From Thecamonas trahens ATCC 50062 (lineage: Eukaryota > Apusozoa > Apusomonadida > Apusomonadidae): DNA of 63,847 nt. The DNA lies in NCBI RefSeq assembly GCF_000142905.1, contig NW_013657655.1:1-63847 (forward strand). The letters run 5' to 3'. Under the pieces are notes generated by a model that searched no databases, had not been told where the DNA came from, and saw only the letters and a program-made list of their open reading frames with translations. Shown piece after piece: positions 9,875 to 19,246 of this stretch (within the stretch, counting starts at the first letter, position 1; each line of letters starts with the position of its first letter). Position numbers and translations under genes: made by a program.

Positions 9875-11247
9875 ATGGCTGCCGAGAACAACCCGCTGGG
9901 TTTGGACGTGGCATCGGCCGCTCGCGACGGTTCGGTCCAGAGCAACGGGCCCGTCGCCCTCATTACCGGAATCACCGGCCAGGATGGCTCGTACCTCACC
10001 GAGCTTCTTCTTGACAAGGGTGCGTATTGTCCAAACTCATTGCTGCTTCGCCAAGCCCATGCCTCTTGCATAGTTCCGTTGCCGGCCGTGGATTCCCATT
10101 TTGTCGTTTCGGGCGGGAGGAAGGAAGGGCGGGAGGGGGGGGGGAGGGGGAGGGGAAATGCAATTGAGAGGGCGATTGCGAAAGGCAAGGGGGTAAGGGA
10201 GGTGGAGGCACGGTTGGTGGTATGGGCTCACGAGGAGCCGAATTGTGTGTGCGTGTAGGCTACACTGTTCATGGCATCATCCGCCGCTCGTCGTCGTTCA
10301 ACACCGGCCGCATCGAGCATTTGTACGAGGACCCGCACCGCGACTCGCGGCGGCTTGTGCTTCACTACGGTGACATGACGGACACGACGAACCTTCTGTC
10401 AATTGTGCAGATTGCCAAGCCCGATGAGGTGTACAACCTCGCCGCACAGTCGCATGTCAAGGTCTCATTTGAGCTGCCCGAGTACACGGCTGATGTGGAC
10501 GCTGTCGGCGTCCTCCGCATTCTCGACGCCATCCGCGCCGCCAACCTCGGCAAGCAGGTCAAGTTCTACCAGGCCTCCACCTCGGAGCTCTACGGCCTTG
10601 TGCAGGAGGTGCCGCAGTCCGAGACGACGCCGTTCTACCCGCGCTCGCCCTACGCTGTGGCCAAGCAGTATGCTTACTGGATCATTGTCAACTACCGCGA
10701 GGCATACAACATGTTTGCATGCAACGGCATCCTGTTCAACCACGAGTCACCGCGCCGTGGAGCCACCTTTGTCACCCGCAAGATCACCCGCGCCGTGGCC
10801 AAGATCGCCGCCGGCAAGCAGAAGGTTGTCTACCTCGGCAACCTCGACGCCAAGCGCGACTGGGGCCATGCCCGCGACTACGTCCGCGGCATGTGGATGA
10901 TGATGCAGGCCGAAGAGCCTGAGGACTTTGTCCTCGCCACCGGCGAGACACACACCGTCCGCTCCTTCTGTGACGCCGCCTTTAAGGTCATCGGTGTCGA
11001 ACTGACCTGGCAGGGCGAGGGCATCGAGGAGGTCGGCATCTCGTCGGTCACCGGCGAGCCCGTCGTCAAGGTCGACCCGGCCTACTTCCGCCCCACCGAG
11101 GTTGATCTCCTCCTCGGCGACCCGACCAAGGCCCGCACCAAGCTCGGCTGGGTCCCTGAGGTCACCTTTGATGCCCTCGTCCGTGACATGGTTGTCGCCG
11201 ACCTCGAGGAAATCGGCGCCGGCGACAAGGTCGTCGCTGCAAAGTAA
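9875..11247 (+). CDS. gmd: GDP-mannose 4,6-dehydratase
   Basis: Exons 9875-10019 and 10259-11247 give 377 residues, close to the usual length of about 370. The enzyme turns GDP-mannose into GDP-4-keto-6-deoxymannose, the first step to GDP-fucose, in the cytosol. Exon 1 ends inside the NADP-binding loop ([14 protein letters not shown]); splicing joins LLLDK to [15 protein letters not shown], exactly as in the family. Further marks are the NADP-contact [16 protein letters not shown], the catalytic serine/threonine in STSELYG and the YAVAK catalytic Tyr-x-x-x-Lys, plus FNHESPRRG and [10 protein letters not shown]. The first 29 residues are a non-conserved extension. The partner reductase (GMER) is not in the window. 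It is divergent from the GT10 fucosyltransferase. Confidence 0.96.
10020..10258 (+). other. Intron in GMD (239 nt)
   Basis: Donor gtgcgt and acceptor gtgtag, phase 1, splitting the glycine codon of DKGYTVHG. It contains a G9 run and a G-rich stretch at about 10130-10160. Removal restores a perfect family match, so the boundaries are firm. Confidence 0.93.
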
Positions 11248-12573
11248 CCTGTCCTTCCTGGTCCGCCGCTGCGCTGCCACGCTCGGCGCAATTGCTTTTA
11301 GCACTTCAATTGAGTGATCATTCCTGGCACCCTTCTCTGGCACATCATGCGCACGCTCGCACTCGCGCCCGCCTGGCATGCGGTCGGCCAAAGCCGGACG
11401 CGCGCTTTGCCGCCCACGGCGCGCGCCAGCCCTGGCAGCCAAGGCAAGGGACTGGTGCTCGCAACAAGAGAGTATACTCGTCTTGGGGAGAGTAGAGGTG
11501 AGACACGCGAGGACAAACAAAGTGCCGCAGCCTTTTGGCAATCACACTCTCGGTTCGCTCCTGGACCAGTTCGTGCCGTCGTAGTAGAGTGCTGCTTCAC
11601 GAGTACTGCGGGCTTGGCACATCTCTCTCCCTTTCTTGCGCACTCCCACTGACTTGCTCTTGATTGCCTGGGCTCGTTTTCCCCCTTTGGTTTCACACCT
11701 AATGAAGTTCGGCAGCAGGGCCCGGGTTATGAGCATGGTAGCTCTCTTGCAGTTGACATTGAGCTTCGCGCTCCTTACGACGAGTACCACTGCGGGCGAT
11801 CTCGGCGTTCGAAGAGGCGCCTTACTACGCGCTGCCGTAGCGGAGCCCGATCGGCCGCGCGCCTGCGGCCCGGCAGCGCTGGCTGCCGTGGGATTGGCTG
11901 CTCATGACGTCGAGGGGGGCGGTTTGGAGAGTAGCGAATGACGTGCGCGTGCGTCGGGCCGGCACTAGCAGAGTGCGTGTGCGTTGCGTCCGATTCTGCG
12001 CAATGTGCAGGGTTCCTCTTGCCTGGCTTTGTACCGGGCTCGTGCCTGGTGGCCTGAGAGCTCGCGGATGCGGGGGTGGTGGCATAAGTTTGAAACAGAG
12101 GGGGGGGGGGGAGGAGGGGGGGCAACGGGTGCTGTCGTGTGGCCACCAACGCCTCCGGCAGGGGGGCTTTTTGGGAACAGGGGGGGATGCCGCGAGCAAA
12201 GGGTGGGATGATTGGATGGTGACTGGCTTTAGGTCGGCGGTGGCTGCAGCTATCACGGGCAAAGACTATAAAGGAGCGTAGCGATGACGATGGCCAAGGG
12301 GATGCAAGCCCCGATAGCGAGCTGGAGTGGGAAGGCAGCCTGGCACGCCAATCATCTGTCGGCAGCGTTGGCGTTGGCGTGTCTGAGGGAGAGGTCATGG
12401 GAGAGGGTAGCCGTGGCATGATATATCGATCTGATCGCAGCGGCATAGGCACATGGCTCTCTGGAAGAGCCGTCGCAGCTGTGTGCTCAGGGAGGGCTAT
12501 GTTGTCTGTCCCAAATCGGAGGCGGGCCTACACGAAAAGGTTGTCGAAACGGCTGCACGGCGAGAAAATGGGG
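11248..12573. other. Intergenic with poly-G tract
   Basis: About 1.3 kb between the end of GMD and the mini F-box gene. It has a G12 run at 12100-12111 and a TATAAA-like string near 12267. Apart from the small open frame at 11702 noted separately, I see no coding signal on either strand. Confidence 0.4.
11702..11941 (+). CDS. Small possible secreted peptide
   Basis: A 79-codon frame starting with a plausible signal peptide: a basic start (MKFGSRARV), a hydrophobic core (MVALLQLTLSFALLTT) and small residues before a possible cleavage after STTAG. The rest is Ala/Arg-rich with no known domain. It could instead be the first exon of a gene I cannot assemble, or chance. No family is recognised. 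Confidence 0.25.
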   Translation: MKFGSRARVMSMVALLQLTLSFALLTTSTTAGDLGVRRGALLRAAVAEPDRPRACGPAALAAVGLAAHDVEGGGLESSE

Positions 12574-12858
12574 CTACGGCAATGGACAACCTGCATCACG
12601 AAGGAGGCTCATGACCTCGGTGTGGTTGTTCCGCGCAGCCATGCGGATGGCGTAATTGTTGTCGGCACCGATGTCAACACGCGGATCTGCAAGCAGAACA
12701 CGGACGACCTCCCTTCGGCCGTACTCGGAGGGAAAGCGGATGGCCGCGTTGAGCCGCTTGCACGACGAGGCGAGAGCGAGGACGTCAGGCAGAGGTAGCG
12801 GCGAGGTAGGATGGTATGCAATGCGGTGAATGAGCTCGGTGGAAAGCTTGTCCAGCAT
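12574..12858 (-). CDS. Mini F-box/ankyrin protein
   Basis: A 94-residue protein. Residues about 3-35 form an F-box (LSTELIHRIAYHP ... DVLALASSCKRLNAAI), which would bind Skp1 in an SCF ubiquitin ligase. It passes directly into one and a half ankyrin repeats (EYGRREVVRVLLADPRVD, then NNYAIRMAARNNHTEVMSLLRDAG), which would bind the substrate. F-box/ankyrin proteins normally carry many repeats, so this copy looks shortened by an internal deletion or is a small derivative. The ATG at 12858 is the natural start; a long in-frame extension upstream is low-complexity. It is head-to-head with the GT61-like gene, 418 bp apart. Confidence 0.55.
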   Translation of the reverse strand: MLDKLSTELIHRIAYHPTSPLPLPDVLALASSCKRLNAAIRFPSEYGRREVVRVLLADPRVDIGADNNYAIRMAARNNHTEVMSLLRDAGCPLP

Positions 12859-13276
12859 AATGGCTCTTGGTCGCGATCCATGCCCTGGCCTTTCAGGCCA
12901 GGCCCCAAGTCCAAGCGCTTCACGCCTATGACGAGGCTCACGAGTAAGTCTGCACCCAGTCGGGCCCGGAACGTCCCTTCCTGGTCGGGGGCTTCGTTCG
13001 ACGTTCGGCTGGCTGTGGACCCTCTGGTCTACATCATTAAACTGATTTACACTCACACGTGTACCACATGTACTTGGCACGGACCACGCTTCCGTGCGAA
13101 GAAGCGCGGGCGTTGCCGTCGATGGCACAGGTGGCGCGGAGTAAGATGATGGGATGAGGCTATCGGTGGGAGGGCGGGGGGAGTGCTCACGGAACGAGGG
13201 AGGGAGTTGTGGCGCCGAGTTGGCGCCGCCAACGCCAACAGCGCAAGACTTCACCCCCCCACCGTAGGCTCCGTGT
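12859..13276. promoter_or_regulatory. Divergent promoter region, F-box gene and GT61-like gene
   Basis: 418 bp separating two divergent starts. It contains C/T-rich tracts but no element I can name. A promoter role is inferred from position. Confidence 0.3.
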
Positions 13277-15040
13277 ATGGAGAAGGGAGGGGAAATGTCG
13301 TTGAGAACACTAGCGTTGAGAAAGGCTGTTGTGGTGGTAGTGGTGCTCGTGGCAGTGGTCCACGTTGTCTTCTTTCCGTACATGAAGCAGACAGAAGACA
13401 AGGTGGGGCCAGCGCTTCACAACCACCGACAAGCTCGACGGGGTGACGGAAGCCTCACCCACAGCCCACTCAGCGCAGCTCGAGTCCACCGATTCTTTGA
13501 TCCACGTGGAGGATGCTGGAACTGCTATCCTGGTCTCAACGCGGTAGCGTGTGCGGGGGCTTCCGAGTGGGTGGCGGGCGAGTTGAGCGAGACGTACGTC
13601 CGCGAGACTAGGTTTCCCGCCGCGGTCGATCCGTTTGTCAAAGACGCAACCACTGCGCAGCTTGTGTCACCGTATGCAGGGGACGAACCGATGTCAGTCA
13701 GCGCGGCGATCCAATGTTGTGCACTGAAGCTGCCTCCGGGTATGGATGAGGGCGCGCCTGTGTACTCTGGGAGCCAGTGCCAGCTGCGCAACGCATCGAG
13801 TACGTTGCCGCGCAAGATGAACATGGAGGTCGGCGAGGCAGACACACATCCGCACTTTACGGTCTTTACTGGAGTTGGCGGCAGTGCGGACAAAGAGGCA
13901 CAAATGCTTGGTCGGACACTCGGGTATGAGTGGCCGGAGCTTCTGGAGGTGTACGCGAACAGAGTAGCTGATTCGCCGCCTGACAGTCTTGTGTACGACG
14001 ATCGGGTTGTCGTTGTCATCCACGACATGTGGTCTGGTAACTTCTGGCACACCTTCCACAACAGGCTCATCCGGACGTTTGGAACAATGGCGACCCTTGT
14101 AGATGAGGGCCTCATCACTTGCAGTGCCGAGAATCCGCGTGCATGCGACATCGCCCGTGACAAGGTTGTCCTCGCCTTGCCGGTCCCACTCACGCCAATC
14201 AGCGACGTCGACTTTGTGGAGCTTCTCGGAGGAGGACAAGAGCTGATGACCGCCGACAACGTTGTGTATCGTCGGATTGTGATAGGAGCGTCGACGCTTC
14301 TCGACGCCAACTCGCGGGTCATCGAGCCGCGGTCGATCATCCTCCTCGGCCACTTTGTCCGGTGGTACAATCTCCAGCTTGGCGTCGACCGTCCACTCCC
14401 AGCGATCTCCATCGACGATGCTCTCAAGAGCAAGGATGTACCGCGGCTTCTCCTCGTGGAGCGGGTTCGCAGGCGGGCATGGGCCAACCCGCACGAGATT
14501 CTCGACTGGGCCCGTGGGCGCGGCCTGGAGGTCGACACTATCCAGTTTGAGATTGCGAGCCATGCCGAGGTTGTCGACAAGTTGGCCGCCGCCACAATTG
14601 TTGTAGCGGTCTCTGGGGCCGGGCTCACCAACCTCATCCACATCACACCAGGCACGGTTGTCATCGACGTGCTCCCTGTGGCCTCGTTTGGGCTGGAGGA
14701 GAAGGTGACGACTGACGTCTGCATCTTCTCGCAGTTGACCAATGCGCGGGGCGGAGTCATGATCAAGATTTATGACTACCACGGCGACAACAAAGTCCCC
14801 ATCTCGTTTGTCAACCGCGACCACTTTGACGGCCTGCTCAACCAGGCGCTCACACTCGGGATCCACTCGGCGATGGCACCGAGTTGGACATGGGTGAATG
14901 TGCCGCCGGTTGAGTCGGGAGTGTTGATGGCGCCAGACGACCTCGGCGAGTTTATTGCCTCCGGATTCCCCGGCGCGTCCCGTGAGCATGCAGACGAGCT
15001 CTACGCGTCGTGGCCACCGTCGATGGCGGGTAAACTGTGA
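13277..15040 (+). CDS. GT61-like (DUF563) glycosyltransferase
   Basis: 587 residues with a type II topology: a short basic tail, one membrane segment near residues 13-35 (KAVVVVVVLVAVVHVVFF), a stem, and a lumenal catalytic region. The C-terminal third has the GT61 pattern, including a WHTFHNRLIR segment, LLLVERVRRRAW, a Rossmann-like second half and the signature AVSGAGLTNLIHITPGTVV. This family includes plant xylosyl/arabinosyltransferases and animal EOGT; donor and acceptor cannot be assigned here. Two in-frame ATGs are possible, 13277 and 13295; the second puts the start closer to the membrane segment. It belongs with the neighbouring fucosylation genes in a run of secretory-pathway glycan genes. 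Confidence 0.75.
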   Translation: MEKGGEMSLRTLALRKAVVVVVVLVAVVHVVFFPYMKQTEDKVGPALHNHRQARRGDGSLTHSPLSAARVHRFFDPRGGCWNCYPGLNAVACAGASEWVAGELSETYVRETRFPAAVDPFVKDATTAQLVSPYAGDEPMSVSAAIQCCALKLPPGMDEGAPVYSGSQCQLRNASSTLPRKMNMEVGEADTHPHFTVFTGVGGSADKEAQMLGRTLGYEWPELLEVYANRVADSPPDSLVYDDRVVVVIHDMWSGNFWHTFHNRLIRTFGTMATLVDEGLITCSAENPRACDIARDKVVLALPVPLTPISDVDFVELLGGGQELMTADNVVYRRIVIGASTLLDANSRVIEPRSIILLGHFVRWYNLQLGVDRPLPAISIDDALKSKDVPRLLLVERVRRRAWANPHEILDWARGRGLEVDTIQFEIASHAEVVDKLAAATIVVAVSGAGLTNLIHITPGTVVIDVLPVASFGLEEKVTTDVCIFSQLTNARGGVMIKIYDYHGDNKVPISFVNRDHFDGLLNQALTLGIHSAMAPSWTWVNVPPVESGVLMAPDDLGEFIASGFPGASREHADELYASWPPSMAGKL

Positions 15041-15641
15041 GCGGGTGAACCGGCGGGTGGGATGGCGATGACGACATCGGCGACAATCAATCGCACCAGG
15101 TCAACTGTCTTTGCACCCTTTGTACTTGCTCTCCAGCCCTAGCTCGCACTTCTGATTCCGATCTCTCGCCCAGACCCTCGACCAAGGGTGGCAAGGGCCT
15201 CGGCAATGGCGGCGCTAAGTGTCACCGCAAGATCTTTCGGGACAACATCCAGGGTATCACTGTTTGCCAAGTTTCGCCCAACACCCCTACATTTTCTTGA
15301 CTCACGTCGAGAGATCCTCGTCCTTGCGACGTCCCTGTGGGAGTGCTACAAGCTGCGGCAGGCCGAGTCACCCCGGTGTGTAGCTAGAGAAAAGATCACC
15401 ACAGATAGCGCATCCACTGCACATACCGCCCCACCCCATGCTACCCATACACTACCAAGGGCAAATACCCTCCCCCTAACCCCCCCCCCCCCCCCATCCC
15501 CCCACCCCTTACCCCTGTCCCAATCCTATCCAGTTATCGCAGCTGCCCCAGCTCACCGGGCCGCCGCCACGTGGCGCACGACCGCGACAGCGGCACCCAC
15601 CGTTCTCTCTCCCTCCCCGTACCCCCACTCCCCTGGCACGC
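15041..15641. other. Intergenic with poly-C tract
   Basis: 600 bp between the GT61-like gene and the aminotransferase relic. It has a C16 run at 15480-15495. A long plus-strand frame across it reads into the aminotransferase in the wrong frame and is composed of low-complexity residues, so I do not call it. Confidence 0.4.
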
Positions 15642-16745
15642 ATGGCGTCATCTCACCTCGTCAACGCGCAGCCCATTCCGGCAGACTCCATCTACGGTAT
15701 TGCAGCTCGGGCCAAGGCCGACCCTGCACCAGTGGCCAACCTGGTCATCGGTGCCTACCGTGACTAGAACGGCAAGCCGTGGATCCTGCCGTCAGTGGCA
15801 GCGGCCAAGGCAGCAGCTGCTGCCGACGACACGGTCATCCACGAGTATCTGCCCATTCGCGGTGACACTGCTTTTACTGCTGCTGCTGCTCGCTTCATCT
15901 TTGGCGCAGACTCGCCCGTCGTCGACAGTCTTGTCTCCGTCCAGACGCTCTCGGGCACCGGCGCCCTGCGCGTCCTCGCCGAGCTGTTCAAGATCCTCGC
16001 CCCCGCCGCCCCGATCTACCTCCCCGACCCGACGTGGGGCAACCATGTCAAGGTGCTGTCGCGGACGAACCCGGACGCAGACATCCGCACCTACCGCTAC
16101 TTTGATGCCGCCACCCGCGGCCTCGACGCCGACGGCATGCTCGCAGACCTCCGCGCCGCCCGGAAGGCGCCATCGTTCTCTTCCACATGTGCGCCCACAA
16201 CCCGTCGGGTGTCGACCCATCCATGGCCCAGTGGGAGGCCATTCGCGACGTCTGCCTCGAGCGCGGCCTCTTCCCCTGGTTCGACGCCGCCTACCAGGGC
16301 TTTGCCTCGGGCGATCCCGACGCAGACGCCGCCTCGCTCCGCCTCTTTGCCGCCGCCGGCATCGACCTCGTCGTCGCTCAGAGCTTTGCAAAGTCTGCCG
16401 GCCTCTATGGCGAGCGCGTCGGTGCTGCTCACGTCCTCACCCACGCTGCAGACGCCCGCCCGGCGCTCATGACTCAGCTCGAGGGCATCATCCGCCCCAT
16501 GTACTCGTCGCCGCCGCGCTACTTTGCCAGTGTTGTCCAGTACCACTTGCCGGGTATGGGTGCACGGAGTGGGCGGGCGCAGGGACCCCCGCCCTCATCC
16601 CCGCCCGCTGCTAACTCCTCGCGCAAGGCCCGGCGTCAGGTGCGCTCCGACCAGCCAGCTCGACATGGCCGCCATTCGCCAGCTGGCAGGCCGCCCAAGC
16701 CGCCGCTTGGCGACGCCCTCGATCCACGCCGGGGTGTTCGATTTG
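15642..16745 (+). pseudogene. Decayed aspartate aminotransferase
   Basis: Class I PLP aminotransferase that would interconvert aspartate/2-oxoglutarate and oxaloacetate/glutamate. From the ATG at 15642 the N-terminus is typical (SIYGIAARAKADPAPVANLV, then IGAYRD). TAG at 15765-15767 falls where relatives have an acidic or Asn residue, followed by NGKPWILPSV. The frame runs on through LSGTGALRVLAE and PDPTWGNHV to about 16160, where one missing C (run 16159-16161) shifts it; it resumes as MCAHNPSGVDPS. The PLP lysine is present in SFAKSAGLYGERVG. A 74-nt intron with CTAAC branch point is possible at 16554-16627. After that, family-like pieces (LDMAAIRQ, RRL, GDALD) appear in alternating frames to about 16740, then the domain stops short. 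The C-terminal 80 or so residues are absent. Confidence 0.75.
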
Positions 16746-16759
16746 TTTGATGATGTTAC

Positions 16760-17447
16760 TCATGATGATGATGACGGCAAACCGCGGCCCATTTTCCTTG
16801 GGTCCCAGTCCGGCTTCACCTTGCTTGGGCTTGAAACAGACGCCTTTGGCGTGGGGGTGGCAAGCAGCCACCTCGCTGGCATTGGCAGCGGACTCTCTGC
16901 TCTCAGCCTGAGCCCTGGTGGCACAAGCGGTGGCGACAAGAGACAGCTCGAGCGGGCGAGTGGGGCTCTGGACGCAAGTTCGCGGTTTGTGGGCGCCGCT
17001 GAGGTTCTTGCCAATCACGCCTCCCAGCTCTACGCGCAAGAGAGTACCCTTCTACCGCCGGAGCCTGGATACGAGTTCTGTGTCGTCGACGGCGACGTGC
17101 GCGTGGCGCCGACAGAGCAAGACCGAAGAGTCCCGACGGTTGCGATCTTTCCCGGCGCAGTCGCCAAGCCGGGCTCGCTCACTGAGGCGTTGTCGAGCAT
17201 GAGAGCCGACTCTGTTGTGCTGCGCGGGCGGGCTAGCGTTGCGTGCGCAAAGCTGGGCACGACAGCAGACAAGCTGCGAAAGACAGCGTCCGGGCTGGCC
17301 ATGCTTCTCGACGCAGCCATTGCGCGGTTGTCGACTGGGATCGCGCTGTTCGAAGATGGGCTGTCTCAGGTGGCGGTTGCAGCAGAGACGGCGTCTCTGG
17401 CAGCGCACGGCGCTCGTGTTGAGTTTGTACCCCAGACGCCAGAGTAA
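16760..17447 (+). CDS. Unrecognised alpha-helical protein
   Basis: An open frame of about 230 codons in this interval; it remains open upstream into the aminotransferase relic, and its true start is unclear (the ATG at 16665 lies in relic sequence). The readable part has a Gly/Ser-rich stretch, a segment with PPEPGYEFCVVDGDV, and a long helical C-terminal half rich in Ala, Leu and Lys (TADKLRKTASGLAMLLDAAI) that could form a coiled coil. No membrane segment or catalytic motif is seen, and I do not recognise the family. Amino-acid composition and codon use resemble the neighbouring real genes. It could be the 3' exon of a longer gene. Confidence 0.35.
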
Positions 17448-17599
17448 ACAAGAGTTTGGGTGGAGAGGGAGGGGGAGGGGGGTACCCCCCCCCCCACCGC
17501 TTGATCACCGATCAGCCGATCAAAAATCAATGAAATGTGGGCACTCTGAACACTCCGCCGACCGCACACTCGTCTCACCCACCAACTGCTCCCATCGTG

Positions 17600-18852
17600 A
17601 TGTTTGGGTCAGCAACAGCAGTGCTCGAGAGTGCAAGTCTTGGCAACGGAGCTATTCCGGGCGGAGGCGGGTCTTTTGGTGGACCTCGTGGTCGCGGAGG
17701 TGATCGGGGAGGCAAAAGCCGCAGTGCGGCGCGGGGGCAGCGGGGACTCGTTGGTGTGGCGCCCTTCCACCTGATGAGAAGATACTGAGCAAGGACGACC
17801 TGACACTGGTGGGTGAGCTCCTTCGTGACCCGTCTGTAGCTAACGCCATCAGCGGGCTCGCGAGCGAGGTCTCGGGCTCGCTCGTGTTTGCGGTGGCTGC
17901 GGCAGAAGACGCGACGACGCTCACGCCGACGCCGCAGTTTCAGGCCATCATCGACGAGTTCTACAAGCCTGCTATCGGGTCGATGGTGCGCTTCTATGCG
18001 CAGTATGGGCTCATTTGCGCCACGACGGGCGTGGTGCCGTACACCGACGAGCGTGACGCGGCGGTCGTCATTGTCCCGCGAGGCAACTTTGTCATCACTG
18101 TCGCCGTCCGCCGCGGCATCTACCAGTACACCTTCTACTGGGACAACACACCCCAGGGCGGTGGCATCCGCCCATTCCCGGCCTTTAACGACACGTACGT
18201 CCGCGACGACCTTATGGAGATCTCGGCTTTTGGCGAGGAGGCGCCGTCGGCGGACGGCCGGCTCCATTCCCCGCTTACGACGCTGGTACAGAGCTATGTT
18301 GCGCTGCGCGAGGCCGAAGCACGCGAGGCTGAAGCAGCATCGCGGGCAGCTGCACTGTCTTTCGCCCTCGAGTCGGCTCCAGGGCCGCCGTCAGACCTGC
18401 TCACCGATGCTCAGCGCGCGCAGGCAGTGACGGTGGTCGAAGGCTACTATGCCGACGCTTCGCGCGGTGGCGTGGCTGCCATCGAGACGCAGCTCTCCAA
18501 CGCCGAGCTCATGGAACGACTGCGGACCATTCACGCCGAGGAGCTGCCTGAGCACTTGCGCCAACTCGAGGCATCGACGCGGACGACAACGCCTCTGGGG
18601 CGGCTGCTGTGTGAGCGGATGCTGGCTGCCGTGCATGGCGACGTCGAGCGGACGCGTATGCATGCCGCGACGGCCTCGTCGTCGTTTCTACACATCCCCC
18701 CAGGGCCAGCGAGTCGTGCCGCTCCCACCGCCACAGCAGTGGAGCCAAGGCAGACTCCAAGATGCGCAGGCGCCGTCGTAAGAGCAAGCAGCGTGGCAAC
18801 GCTGGCAAGAAGAAGCAACGGAAGAAGCAGAAAAGGGCGCGAGTGGTGGTGA
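17600..18852 (+). CDS. Unrecognised protein with Gly/Arg-rich N-terminus
   Basis: From the ATG at 17600 the frame begins with a GGPRGRGGDRGG stretch, like an RNA-binding RGG box. At 17762-17764 one extra C (C3 to C4) would join it to the main frame, which runs to 18852 and gives about 417 residues. The body has a beta-rich section (AAVVIVPRGNFVITVAVRR, YQYTFYWDN), then a helical, Ala/Glu-rich section. No domain is recognised. Just past the middle of the C-terminal end another frame carries a Lys/Arg-rich stretch (MRRRRRKSKQRGNAGKKK) that may be the true tail, so a second break near 18740 is possible. I cannot say whether this is a host gene or a captured viral one. Confidence 0.4.
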
Positions 18853-19246
18853 CAACGACAACGACGACGACGACGACGGCCGGCCGGCCAACGCGCGCGC
18901 CGCAAGATCTAGGAGTACGACACCTGTCTTGCTCCGGGGCACGCCATGAACTGGACGGTGGGCGAGCTGCTCCATGGGGCATGGTGGACGTGGTCTGCGG
19001 CGAGCAGTCTCTACTCGCGAGCACAACAAGCTACATCGGGAGTCTTGGGAGGGGCGGTCGGTCCTGTCCCGCAGGTGTACGGCGAGGTCTTTGACGCTGT
19101 CACGGGCGATCTCGCTAACGCCAGCGCTGGCGGTGCGGTGTCCGCTGTTTGATGGCGGCTGGCTCTTTAAACATCGCGAGGTCCAACGCCTGAGAGGGGG
19201 GGGGGGGGGGGCTTTTTACTCTGTCACCATGGGGGTCAACACGGGC
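18853..19246. other. Decayed or frame-broken tail region with poly-G
   Basis: The sequence after the stop at 18852 keeps coding-like composition in shifting frames: an Asp-rich stretch, then a 68-codon frame from 18946 beginning MNWTVGELLHGAWWTW, preceded in frame by TAG at 18910. It ends at a G16 run (19196-19211). It may be the broken 3' end of the preceding gene. Not enough to call a separate gene. Confidence 0.3.

Noticed and set aside
15188-15763. 191-codon plus-strand frame before the aminotransferase
   Set aside because: It runs through poly-C and overlaps the aminotransferase N-terminus in the wrong frame.
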